NCBI GenBank assembly: GCA_026415495.1
Contig: JAOAGZ010000021.1
Span: 1-37,134 of the forward strand
Reading direction: 5' to 3'
Source of the DNA: Eximiradius proteiniborus
GTDB taxonomy: Bacteria; Bacteroidota; Ignavibacteria; Kapaibacteriales; UBA2268
DNA length: 37,134 nt
Made by a program: the position numbers and the translations under genes. The notes beneath the pieces were generated by a model, which had not been told where the DNA came from, ran no database searches, and saw nothing but the letters and a program-made list of their open reading frames with translations. Below, piece after piece: positions 24,822 through 32,785 of this stretch; the stretch's first letter is position 1, and the number at the start of each line of letters is the position of its first letter.

Positions 24822-25274
24822 ATGATAGAAACTCCTGTGGAACTTATTCAGTCCACAATTGATAAGGTTGAAAATTATTTAAAAGAAATTTTCCCTGATT
24901 ATATTTCATTCGGGAATGGTTCTTTTACTGTTAATTATGGTTCTTCGCAGATAATGATTATTGTTAGACCTTTTACTGAAACAGAAACTTGCGTTGAAAT
25001 AGTATCCAATGTTGTTACTGGTGCAGATATTACTCCTGAACTAATGAAATTTTTGCTGAGTAAAAATTCTGAAATTCATTTTGGTGCTTTTGGATTATTG
25101 TTTGATGATACCATTACTTTTCAACATTCTATAGCTGGCACAAATATGGATAAGAATGAATTTGAAACTTCGCTTAAAACTGTTGCTATTATTTCTGATC
25201 ATTATGATGATGAAATCGTTAAAATTGCCGGTGGGAAACGAGGGATAGATTTGCTCGGTGAAGAAATCGAATAA
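24822..25274 (+). CDS. YbjN/CesT-like small protein
   Basis: A 150-aa cytoplasmic protein with the alpha/beta pattern of the YbjN / type III chaperone-like (TY-Chap/CesT) superfamily: a helix (LIQSTIDKVENYLKEIF), then strands (FTVNYGSSQIMIIVRPF, CVEIVSNVVTGADI), a helix (LMKFLLSKNSEIHFGAF), strands (ITFQHSIAGTNM) and a last helix with ISDHYDDEIVKIAGGKRG. The founding members act as regulators or chaperones; no molecular job is known here. I choose ATG 24822 because AAGGAG lies 9 nt upstream; an ATG at 24789 in the same frame would add 11 residues and is closer to an AAGGTGG. It follows pspA in the same operon. Confidence 0.75.
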   Translation: MIETPVELIQSTIDKVENYLKEIFPDYISFGNGSFTVNYGSSQIMIIVRPFTETETCVEIVSNVVTGADITPELMKFLLSKNSEIHFGAFGLLFDDTITFQHSIAGTNMDKNEFETSLKTVAIISDHYDDEIVKIAGGKRGIDLLGEEIE

Positions 25275-25307
25275 TTTGTTTATAATAAAGTAACAAAGTA
25301 AATTTAA

Positions 25308-25336
25308 AAAGGGCTGTCAAAAATAGACAGCCCTTT
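25308..25336. terminator. Bidirectional terminator between YbjN-like gene and gyrB
   Basis: A perfect 11-bp inverted repeat, AAAGGGCTGTC / GACAGCCCTTT, with a 7-nt A-rich loop (25319-25325). An A tract precedes it and a T tract ends it, so it can work for both converging transcripts. Its core GGCTGTC/GACAGCC is the same as at 18817-18841. Confidence 0.88.
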
Positions 25337-25362
25337 CAGGTAATGAAAGTAATAATAATCAA

Positions 25363-27429
25363 CTAAATATCCAAATTTTTCACATATTGAGCATTTCGTT
25401 CAATAAACTCTCTGCGAGGTTCTACTTTATCGCCCATAAGTGTTTGGAATATTATTGCTGCTTTTTCTGCATCTTCAATATTTACACGCAATAAAGTTCG
25501 TTTTTCTGGGTTCATTGTTGTTTCCCATAACTGTTCAGGGTTCATTTCTCCAAGCCCTTTAAAACGCGATACTACAATTCCACCTTTTAATTTTACTTCT
25601 TCATTTCCATCGTTTGTTTCTTCTTGCTCTTCATTAGATTGTATTTTTGCATTCGGACTATCTTTCATTAATCTTTGTATAATACTATCTCTTTCTTCTT
25701 CATTATTTGCGTAATATTCAAGTTTTCCTTTTTTTATCTTGTAAAGTGGTGGTTGAGCAATGTAAAGCATTCCTTTGTTTATTAAGTCTCGCATATATGT
25801 GAAAAAGAAAGTAAGCAATAGCGTTCTAATGTGTGAACCGTCCACATCAGCATCAGCCATAAGTATTATTTTTCCATATCGAGCTTTTGAAACATCAAAA
25901 TCTTTTTCTTTACCATTTCCGTTACCATTTGAGCTACCGTTTTCCTCACTGTTTGGTTTGTGAGAAAACCCAGCACCAATTGCGGCGATAATGGTTTTAA
26001 TTTCATCGTTTTCTAATATTTTATGTGGTGTAGCTTTAATCACATTCAATATTTTACCCTTCAGAGGAAGAATTGCCTGAAAGCGTCTATCTCTTCCTTG
26101 TTTTGCAGAACCACCAGCAGAATCTCCTTCGACTATGAACAATTCTGTGTCTTCGGGAGAATTGAGAGAGCAATCCGCAAGTTTTCCAGGTAAAGTTGAA
26201 TTTTCAAGTGAATTTTTTCTTCGAACAAGTTCCCGTGATTTACGGGCTGCAATGCGAGCTTCAGCAGCCGAATTAGCTTTTTCAATGATTTTTTTTGCTT
26301 CGGAAGGATTAGAATCTAAATACTCTGCTAATTTTTCATTTACAATTGACCTGACAATACCTTCTACTTCTGCATTCCCCAATTTTGTTTTAGTTTGCCC
26401 TTCAAACATCGGGTTAGATACTTTGACAGATACAATAGCAGTTAAACCTTCACGAAAATCTTCACCTGTAATTTCAAATTTATTTAACTTGTTGTTTTTT
26501 GCATAGTCATTAAGCGTACGAGTGAGTGCTGAACGAAAACCGCTAACGTGTGTTCCACCTTCTATTGTATGAATATTATTTACATAGCTCAATAAAGTTT
26601 CGCTATAAGAAGTGTTGTACTGGAAGCAAATTTCAACTTCAATATTTGGATTATCATTTTTCCCATAAATATATACGTGCTTTGATATTGGAGTATTCGA
26701 ACTATCAATGTAGCTGACAAAATCTTTCAATCCACCTTTGTATAGGTATTCTTCTTTTATTTCCTCTCTTTCGTCAATAATAGTAATTTTTACTTCCGGA
26801 TTTAAAAATGCGAGTTCACGAAGTCTGTCTGCAACTCGTTCGTATTTGAAAGTAACAGTTTGAAAAATTGATGGATCTGGATAAAACTGAATTGTTGTTC
26901 CGGTTGAAACTGTTTCACCAATTATTTCTACATTTGTAACCGGAATACCTTTTTCATATATTTGTTGGAAAATTTTACCTTCTCTTTTAACTGTTGCTAT
27001 CAGTTTAGTTGATAATGCATTTACACAAGATACACCAACACCGTGCAATCCACCGGATACTTTATATGTATTATTATCAAACTTACCTCCTGCGTGCAGA
27101 GTACACATTACAAGTTCTAATGTGGAAATGTTTTTTTCTGGGTGAATACCAGTAGGAATGCCTCGACCATCGTCTTCAACTGAACAAGAACCGTCTGAAT
27201 GAAGGGTAACAATGATGTTTGTGCAAAAGCCAGCCAGAGCTTCGTCAATTGAATTATCGACTACTTCGTTGATTAAATGATGCAAGCCTCTTTCACTTAT
27301 ATCGCCTATATACATCGCGGGGCGTTGTCGAACAGCTTCTAATCCTTCGAGAACCCTAATGCTTTCTTCAGTATATTGAGAGTTTGAATTTTTACTTTCT
27401 AATTCGAGTTCCTGGAAATCGTTTGCCAT
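25363..27429 (-). CDS. gyrB: DNA gyrase subunit B
   Basis: A 688-aa ATPase subunit of DNA gyrase. The GHKL ATP-binding domain is at the N-terminus (EVVDNSIDEALAG, EDDGRGIPTGIHPEK, KVSGGLHGVGVSCVNAL). The transducer domain includes YVNNIHTIEGGTHVSGFRSAL. The TOPRIM domain has FIVEGDSAGGSAKQGRDR and MADADVDGSHIRTLLLTFFF, and the C-terminal segment is VSRFKGLGEMNPEQLWETT. A short Ser/Asn/Gly/Lys-rich insertion (about residues 487-506, near ENGSSNGNGNGKEK) separates the TOPRIM parts, and a second Glu-rich insertion lies near residue 610. That makes it longer than the usual 640-650. A ParE of topoisomerase IV is possible in principle, but the DUF721 gene just upstream favours gyrB. Confidence 0.93.
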   Translation of the reverse strand: MANDFQELELESKNSNSQYTEESIRVLEGLEAVRQRPAMYIGDISERGLHHLINEVVDNSIDEALAGFCTNIIVTLHSDGSCSVEDDGRGIPTGIHPEKNISTLELVMCTLHAGGKFDNNTYKVSGGLHGVGVSCVNALSTKLIATVKREGKIFQQIYEKGIPVTNVEIIGETVSTGTTIQFYPDPSIFQTVTFKYERVADRLRELAFLNPEVKITIIDEREEIKEEYLYKGGLKDFVSYIDSSNTPISKHVYIYGKNDNPNIEVEICFQYNTSYSETLLSYVNNIHTIEGGTHVSGFRSALTRTLNDYAKNNKLNKFEITGEDFREGLTAIVSVKVSNPMFEGQTKTKLGNAEVEGIVRSIVNEKLAEYLDSNPSEAKKIIEKANSAAEARIAARKSRELVRRKNSLENSTLPGKLADCSLNSPEDTELFIVEGDSAGGSAKQGRDRRFQAILPLKGKILNVIKATPHKILENDEIKTIIAAIGAGFSHKPNSEENGSSNGNGNGKEKDFDVSKARYGKIILMADADVDGSHIRTLLLTFFFTYMRDLINKGMLYIAQPPLYKIKKGKLEYYANNEEERDSIIQRLMKDSPNAKIQSNEEQEETNDGNEEVKLKGGIVVSRFKGLGEMNPEQLWETTMNPEKRTLLRVNIEDAEKAAIIFQTLMGDKVEPRREFIERNAQYVKNLDI

Positions 27430-27473
27430 ATTTCCTCTATTTCACAATAATTTATTTACAAAAATACGAAAAA

Positions 27474-27764
27474 TTAACGAATCTTAATAGATTTAATAAT
27501 GTTTTTTCCGCAAAATGAATTGAGCTTGTCTATAAGTTGCTCTTTACGAATAAGAATTTCAGTTCGCCACGTGGACGAATCAGCTTTCAATTGTAACACA
27601 CCATCTTTAAGCTTTTGAGGTTCGATATGTTCAGCGAAGGTATCACCAACAATTTTTATCCATTCTTCTTTTATTTTGGCAAATGCAATTCCTTCGCCCC
27701 AATCGTTTAATTCGATTAATTGATTAATGATTTCCTTTAATGAATGGATGTTGTTAGAACTCAT
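27474..27764 (-). CDS. DUF721 / DciA-like protein
   Basis: A 96-aa protein of the DUF721 family. DciA, its characterised member, loads the replicative helicase DnaB in most bacteria lacking DnaC. The family pattern is clear: SLKEIINQLIELNDWGEGI, WIKIVGDTFAEHIEPQKLKDGVLQLKADSSTWRTEI and LIRKEQLIDKLNSF. The position next to gyrB is the common one. Its ATG overlaps the stop of the upstream EIIA gene by one base (TAATG). Confidence 0.88.
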   Translation of the reverse strand: MSSNNIHSLKEIINQLIELNDWGEGIAFAKIKEEWIKIVGDTFAEHIEPQKLKDGVLQLKADSSTWRTEILIRKEQLIDKLNSFCGKNIIKSIKIR

Positions 27765-28219
27765 TACTCATCAACGCTTTCGAAAAGATTAATGATTTCA
27801 TCCGGAGTTTTGCTCTTCAGGATTTTTTCTCTAAATTCATCATTATTTAAAAATCTCGAAATTTTGCTTAATAATCTTAAATGCATACCAATATTATTAT
27901 CTTTTCCTAAAAGAAGAAAGCAAAGATTGACGGGTTCTCCATCAAGTGAATGAAAATCAACTGGGGTTTTTAGTGTAGCCATTGCAGCAACTGGTCCATC
28001 TATATATTCAGTTTTAGCGTGAGGAAGGCAGATATTTTTACCTATTCCCGTAGACATTATTTTTTCGCGTTCCATTATGCTTTTAAGCACAGCATTTCTA
28101 TTTGATATTTTCCCTGAATTCATTGCCAAATCTGTGATTTTTTCAAGTAGATCTTGCTTGTCTTTTGCTTCAAGACCAACCTGAATACAACTCTTCGACA
28201 GCACTTCATTGATTTTCAT
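27764..28219 (-). CDS. PTS EIIA-like protein (PtsN/fructose family)
   Basis: A 151-aa PTS EIIA type-2 domain, either PtsN-like or fructose-type. The phosphorylatable His is at about residue 67 in NICLPHAKTEY. The fold pattern is normal: KQDLLEKITDLAMNSGKI, VLKSIMEREKIMSTGIG, FHSLDGEPVNLCFLLLGKDN, HLRLLSKISRFLNNDEF. No EI, HPr or permease is encoded nearby, which suggests a regulatory role rather than sugar uptake. I choose ATG 28219 because GAGGTG lies 4 nt upstream; the alternative TTG at 28231 would include that site. It heads a compact operon with DUF721 and gyrB. Confidence 0.9.
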   Translation of the reverse strand: MKINEVLSKSCIQVGLEAKDKQDLLEKITDLAMNSGKISNRNAVLKSIMEREKIMSTGIGKNICLPHAKTEYIDGPVAAMATLKTPVDFHSLDGEPVNLCFLLLGKDNNIGMHLRLLSKISRFLNNDEFREKILKSKTPDEIINLFESVDE

Positions 28220-28250
28220 TTCACACCTCAATAGTGAGTTTTTGAATATA

Positions 28251-28281
28251 CAAAAATCTGAATTTAATTTTGATTATCAAA
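28251..28281 (-). promoter_or_regulatory. Candidate promoter for the EIIA-DUF721-gyrB operon
   Basis: On the minus strand TTTG (28281-28278), 19 nt, then GATTTTTG (28258-28251), one mismatch from TANNTTTG. Its upstream element is one arm of the palindrome at 28268-28282 shared with the divergent aroC promoter. The leader to the ATG at 28219 would be about 25 nt. Confidence 0.5.
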
Positions 28282-28282
28282 A
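28268..28282. promoter_or_regulatory. 15-bp palindrome shared by divergent promoters
   Basis: TTTTGAT-T-ATCAAAA is a perfect 7-bp inverted repeat around one central base. Each arm supplies the TTTG -33 element of one of the two divergent promoters (aroC to the right, EIIA operon to the left). A regulator bound here, or competing polymerases, would control both directions. Confidence 0.5.
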
Positions 28283-28300
28283 AAAATGTTACTATGTTTG
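28269..28300 (+). promoter_or_regulatory. Candidate Bacteroidota-type promoter of aroC
   Basis: TTTG (28269-28272), 20 nt, then TATGTTTG (28293-28300) fits TTTG-N19-21-TANNTTTG. Transcription would start near 28306, leaving about 25 nt before the ATG at 28331. This match also argues against the in-frame ATG at 28286, which would lie inside the promoter. Confidence 0.65.
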
Positions 28301-28330
28301 TTAAATTTTTTTCAACATTTAATCCTTGTC

Positions 28331-29320
28331 ATGAATACGTTTGGACGCATATTCAGGGTAGCGATTTATGGAGAAAGTCATGGCTCTAATATTGGAATTA
28401 CAATTGATGGGGTTCCAGCAGGCATCGCACTTAGTCCTGAAGACTTCTCAATTGAGATAAGCCGAAGGAAAAGCGGTTCTTTTTCTACTACACCAAGGAT
28501 AGAAAGCGATATCCCAATTATTACTTCCGGTGTATTCAATGGTAATACTACGGGAACACCTATAAATATTATTTTTGAAAATAAAAACAAAGATTCATTA
28601 AAATATTCTAGTGAACTTTGTAAAAAACCAAGACCGGGACATACTGATTTTGTTTCTTTGCACAAATATTTTGGATTTGCAGATTATCGTGGAAGTGGTC
28701 ATTTTTCAGGCAGACTTACTGTGGCTCTTGTTGCTGCAGGTGTGGTTGCAAGAAAAATTTTCCCTTGCAGTATTGATACAAAAATAGTTGAAATTGGTGG
28801 CAAACAAGACTATCAAGATTTGATTAATAAAGTAGTTGAAGAAGGCGATTCATTAGGAGGCGTTCTCGAAACGGTTATCACTGGTGTTCCTATTGGGCTG
28901 GGAGAACCATTTTTTGATAGTGTTGAATCCTTAATTAGTCACATTATCTTTTCTATTCCCGGAGCCAAAGCTATTGAATTTGGTGCCGGATTTAATTCCT
29001 CAAAAATGTTGGGTTCTGAATATGCTGATTCAATAATAAACTCTGATGGAATTACTGAGACTAACAATTGTGGTGGAATAATCGGTGGAATTACGAATGG
29101 CAATAGTATTATTTTCCGAACAGCATTTCATCCACCTGTCAGTATAAGAAAAAAATTGCAAACATTTGATTTTGAAAAGAATACGATAGATGAAATTCAA
29201 ACTACTGGCAATCACGATAGCTGTTATGTTTTACGTGTTCCACCAATAATTGATGCTTGCGTATCTATTGTTTTAGCTGATTTGTTTTTAATTAGACAAA
29301 GTCAAATTTTGCAGAAATAA
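28331..29320 (+). CDS. aroC: Chorismate synthase, divergent form
   Basis: A 329-aa enzyme predicted to convert EPSP to chorismate with reduced FMN, the last common step to aromatic amino acids. The first signature is intact (GESHGSNIGITIDGVP, active-site His in ESHG), as is PGHTDF with the second His. The region usually read as GGGRSSARETAMRVAAGA is here GSGHFSGRLTVALVAAGV, and RRRPG is RRKSG. The third signature is degenerate (NHDSCYVLRVPPIIDA; usual Arg and Glu replaced by Asn and Asp). At 329 aa it is shorter than the common 350-390. I chose ATG 28331 because family homology begins there and a promoter covers the upstream ATG. It is probably functional but of an unusual subfamily. Confidence 0.88.
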   Translation: MNTFGRIFRVAIYGESHGSNIGITIDGVPAGIALSPEDFSIEISRRKSGSFSTTPRIESDIPIITSGVFNGNTTGTPINIIFENKNKDSLKYSSELCKKPRPGHTDFVSLHKYFGFADYRGSGHFSGRLTVALVAAGVVARKIFPCSIDTKIVEIGGKQDYQDLINKVVEEGDSLGGVLETVITGVPIGLGEPFFDSVESLISHIIFSIPGAKAIEFGAGFNSSKMLGSEYADSIINSDGITETNNCGGIIGGITNGNSIIFRTAFHPPVSIRKKLQTFDFEKNTIDEIQTTGNHDSCYVLRVPPIIDACVSIVLADLFLIRQSQILQK

Positions 29321-29343
29321 TTTTTTAATATTATCTTACAATT

Positions 29344-31194
29344 ATGAAATATTGTGTATATATATTTATTCTGCTAACAATTCTTGTTTTTCAAAAATCA
29401 TACTCTCAATTTATTAATTGGGAAAAACCAGAAAATCTATCTGTGCTCAATACAAGTAAAGATGAGTTTGCTCCTTTTTTCGATAATAAATCTTCGATTT
29501 TATATTACAATTCCACCATTAGTGGTGTGTCGCAACTCTATTGGATGCAAACAAACGATAGTTTTGATTTCGGAAAACCTATTCTTCACAAAAGTAAACT
29601 AAATAATCCTAAAGAAAATCGTTCTTATTTCTTTTTTTGTGAGGATGGTACAATTTATTTATCAAAGTTTCGCCTTACCTCAAAATTTCCAGTTCTTAAT
29701 CTTGCTGTTTCTGAAATATATAGAAATAATTATTCTGAACCTACATTTATAAAACAACTTCAATGTGATTGTTTTGTTTCTCATCCTACTTTATCAAAAG
29801 ATGGGAGAACTCTTATTTTTGCTTCAAATTGGAATAACAAAACAAACTTAGACCTTTTTATTTCATACAAAAATAATGATGGAGTATGGAGCGAACCAAT
29901 AGAACTATCTGAAATAAATTCTGATGGTAATGAAATCACCCCTTTTTTGTATAATGATAGTCTTCTGTTTTTTGCTTCTGACGGGTTGTATGGCATCGGT
30001 GGTTATGACATATATTATAGCGAATTTATTGATGGCACTTGGCAAAAACCTGTTCCATTGAATGATATTAACACTGAATTTGATGAAAGCGACTTTATTA
30101 TGCTCGAAAATGGATTTGCTTTATTTGCTTCCAACAGACCATTCGGTACCGGAGGATTAGATTTATATTTGCTGAGACCTAAAATTAACCAAATTGAAGA
30201 AAGAAAAAATCCTTTGATGATTGTAAAATATAGTCCATTAGAGATAAAAGCAAAAAGGACAGTTTCATATTTTTCTCTCGATTTGTCTGTGCCACTTGCA
30301 TACTCAGGCGATTATTTTAATTTTGATTTAAACATAAAATTTATTGATAATGAAATCGAGTTTGATTATACAAAGTATTCGCCTATTAACTATATTTTTG
30401 AAATTGCTTTTCTTTATTCCAAATTTCATAACGATACACTCCGTGTTCTTGTTTCTAAAAACTTTCCTTTAGTGAAGTTCCAAGATGATTTGATTGATTT
30501 TGGTAGTAAAGTAGGGTTCGATAAAAATAGGTTTATTATCATTCCAGATAGTAGCCTTTGCGAAAATTGTTTCAAAATTGATTTCAAAGAGAAAATTACT
30601 TTGCGAAATACTACTGTTCAAACTGAAGTTCCAAAATTGTACTTCGAATTTGAAACAGAAAATATACCATTAGACAATGAATTATTAGTTTTTCTCAATA
30701 ATTCGCATAATTTTATTAAAAATATAAAACTTAGTTCGTATAAATTTTCATCTGAAATAGATATTACAGAACTTTTGGCGAACTGTAAATTTGACGAAGC
30801 TCTTGATTTTAGTTTTTCCACAGTTATTGATAATGATACTATCTCATTCTCAAATTTAAGTATTCCTATCTTGTCGAGTGTTACTAAAACTCCAATTATG
30901 AAAAGAAAAAATGATAAAATATATTTCTATTATTTATTGAGAATTTCTGATAATTATGATGAATTTGTTAATTCTAACTATAACGAGATAAATATGATTA
31001 AACAAAATTATCATATAGCAAGTTCCATTGATGTTTTTATTGATAAATTACGATATGAAAAAATTAGAAAAATGATAAATGAGAGAAATTTGTTTCCAAA
31101 CAAAACAAATTTTATACAAACAGAGGAATATCGAGATGATTTTTTATTCGAGTTTCCAAATCATTTGTGGATAAGAGTTCCATTAAATAATTAA
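29344..31194 (+). CDS. Secreted PD40/WD40-like repeat protein, no OmpA domain seen
   Basis: A 616-aa protein with a signal peptide (ILLTILVFQKSYSQ; likely cut after SYSQ). Residues about 40-290 contain three or four PD40-type propeller repeats: DEFAPFFDNKSSILYYNS, SHPTLSKDGRTLIFASN, GNEITPFLYNDSLLFFASDG, ESDFIMLENGFALFASNRP. The last two are followed by GGYDIYYSE or GGLDLYLLRP. In many Bacteroidota such repeats precede an OmpA-like peptidoglycan-binding domain. Here the remaining 320 residues do not show the OmpA signature and were not recognised. Two close Cys pairs are present (QCDC near 140, LCENC near 406). It lies between aroC (23 nt) and the symporter (20 nt). Function is unknown; periplasmic or surface location is inferred. 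Confidence 0.75.
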   Translation: MKYCVYIFILLTILVFQKSYSQFINWEKPENLSVLNTSKDEFAPFFDNKSSILYYNSTISGVSQLYWMQTNDSFDFGKPILHKSKLNNPKENRSYFFFCEDGTIYLSKFRLTSKFPVLNLAVSEIYRNNYSEPTFIKQLQCDCFVSHPTLSKDGRTLIFASNWNNKTNLDLFISYKNNDGVWSEPIELSEINSDGNEITPFLYNDSLLFFASDGLYGIGGYDIYYSEFIDGTWQKPVPLNDINTEFDESDFIMLENGFALFASNRPFGTGGLDLYLLRPKINQIEERKNPLMIVKYSPLEIKAKRTVSYFSLDLSVPLAYSGDYFNFDLNIKFIDNEIEFDYTKYSPINYIFEIAFLYSKFHNDTLRVLVSKNFPLVKFQDDLIDFGSKVGFDKNRFIIIPDSSLCENCFKIDFKEKITLRNTTVQTEVPKLYFEFETENIPLDNELLVFLNNSHNFIKNIKLSSYKFSSEIDITELLANCKFDEALDFSFSTVIDNDTISFSNLSIPILSSVTKTPIMKRKNDKIYFYYLLRISDNYDEFVNSNYNEINMIKQNYHIASSIDVFIDKLRYEKIRKMINERNLFPNKTNFIQTEEYRDDFLFEFPNHLWIRVPLNN

Positions 31195-31214
31195 TAAACT
31201 TTTCAGGAGTTTTT

Positions 31215-32690
31215 ATGAATTGGTATGTTATAATAATTTTGTTGTATTTAATTGCTTTAACGGTTTACAATTTTTCGCAATCCAAAAAAGTTAAAAGTAA
31301 AGATGATATGATGGTGGCTGGACGCAGTTTAGGTGTAACAAAAATGGTTTTTACTTTGGTATGCACTTGGATTGGTTCGGGCACATTTATTGCAGGAGCT
31401 GAATTTGCATATCGCGCGGGTTGGAGTTCGCTTTGGATGCCGGCTGGCGCGTGGGCTGGAATTGCAATTATTTACTTTTTGGCTGCCAAAATTCGAACTT
31501 TCGGACAATACACTATCGGTGATATTTTAGAAGAAAGATATGGTAAGTTTGCCCGCCTTTTTGGTGCTATCGCATTGATTATTGCTTTCACAACAATTGT
31601 ATCATATCAATTCCGGGCTGGTGGTTATATATTAAACGTCATTACAGATGGTGCGATATCTGTCGAAGCTGGACAAGCAATTGCAGCAGGGTTTGTTATA
31701 CTATTTACAGCTTTGGGTGGTATGATTGCTGTTGCTCATACAGACTTACCTAATGGAATAATTATTGTTTTGGCGTGCATTGTTAGTGTGCCATTTGTAG
31801 TTGCTGCTTCTGGAGGATTGTCTGCACCGGCAGAATTATTGCCGCAATCTCATTTTGAAATTTTTTCTTCTGAATTTGGACGTTTCCCTGCTTTGAAAGG
31901 TTTTTCATACTTCTTAGCGACAATGTTTTTGCTTCTCGGTGTCCAAAGTATGTATCAAAAGTTTTACAGTGCCAAAACTCCTGCTGATGCAAAAAAAGCA
32001 GTATCTTTATGGATTGTTGGAACGATTATAGTCGAAACAGTAGTAGTTGTCATTGCTATCTACGCATCATCATATTTCTGGGGAAAAAGTGATTTTGACC
32101 CTGCTTCTATTGTTCTTCAAGCTGCAAAATTTTTAACTCCGGCTCCTGTTGGTTTGTTGTTGCTTGCTGCAGCCGTAGTAGTTGTGATTTCCACTGGGAT
32201 GAATTATTTATTAAGTCCTTCCACTAATATTATTCGTGATATTTATCAGAGATTTATTAATCCTAATGCTGAGGACAAAAAAATTGTTGCATTGCAAAAG
32301 ATATTTATTGTAATAATCGGCTTTATAGCATTTTTAATGATATTTATTCCTACATATTATAAAATGAATTTGTCTGTACTGAAATATGCATATTTTGCCT
32401 ACACAGTATACGGTGTTGCAATTACTCCTTCTCTAATTGCGGCATTAAGCTGGAAACGTGCTACAAAAGCTGGCGGAGTTGCAAGTATTATCTCTGGAAC
32501 TCTCTCAGTGATTATTTTGGATATTATTATTCCTGCGCTCTTTCCGTCTATTATGTATGATGGTGATCCTTGGGGTATTCCGAGTATTTATCCATCAATC
32601 ATTATTTCTGTTGGCACTCTGTTTATTGTAAGTTTCTTAACTCCAAAACCTTCACCTGAGCAACTCGCAAAACTTTTCCCTGAAAAGTAA
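31215..32690 (+). CDS. Sodium:solute symporter (SSS family)
   Basis: A 491-aa polytopic membrane protein with about 13 hydrophobic helices. The SSS pattern is visible: MNWYVIIILLYLIALTVYNF, then DDMMVAGRSLGVTKMVFTLV, CTWIGSGTFIAGAEFAYRAG, TIGDILEERYGKFARLFGA, and GMIAVAHTDLPNGIII near the middle. NYLLSPSTNIIRDIYQRFI at about residue 335 is the usual later signature. Na+-coupled uptake of a sugar, amino acid or organic acid is expected; the substrate cannot be told. The ATG has AGGAG 5 nt upstream. It is the last gene of the aroC-PD40-symporter run and ends just before a strong bidirectional terminator. Confidence 0.93.
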   Translation: MNWYVIIILLYLIALTVYNFSQSKKVKSKDDMMVAGRSLGVTKMVFTLVCTWIGSGTFIAGAEFAYRAGWSSLWMPAGAWAGIAIIYFLAAKIRTFGQYTIGDILEERYGKFARLFGAIALIIAFTTIVSYQFRAGGYILNVITDGAISVEAGQAIAAGFVILFTALGGMIAVAHTDLPNGIIIVLACIVSVPFVVAASGGLSAPAELLPQSHFEIFSSEFGRFPALKGFSYFLATMFLLLGVQSMYQKFYSAKTPADAKKAVSLWIVGTIIVETVVVVIAIYASSYFWGKSDFDPASIVLQAAKFLTPAPVGLLLLAAAVVVVISTGMNYLLSPSTNIIRDIYQRFINPNAEDKKIVALQKIFIVIIGFIAFLMIFIPTYYKMNLSVLKYAYFAYTVYGVAITPSLIAALSWKRATKAGGVASIISGTLSVIILDIIIPALFPSIMYDGDPWGIPSIYPSIIISVGTLFIVSFLTPKPSPEQLAKLFPEK

Positions 32691-32716
32691 TATTATTTGG
32701 GTTGAATATAAAAAAG

Positions 32717-32747
32717 AAAGAGGCTGAGAATAAATCTCAGCCTCTTT
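32717..32747. terminator. Bidirectional terminator between symporter and secA
   Basis: A perfect 13-bp inverted repeat, AAAGAGGCTGAGA / TCTCAGCCTCTTT, with a 5-nt loop (32730-32734), followed by T on the right and preceded by A tracts on the left. It separates two convergent genes and is the longest stem of the three such hairpins. Confidence 0.92.
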
Positions 32748-32785
32748 TGTTATAACACTAATTAATCAGCACGATTTAGTTTATA

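Noticed and set aside
28286-28330. In-frame ATG 15 codons upstream of the chorismate synthase start
   Set aside because: It lies within the predicted promoter -7 box region, and the added residues do not match the family, which begins near MNTFGR.
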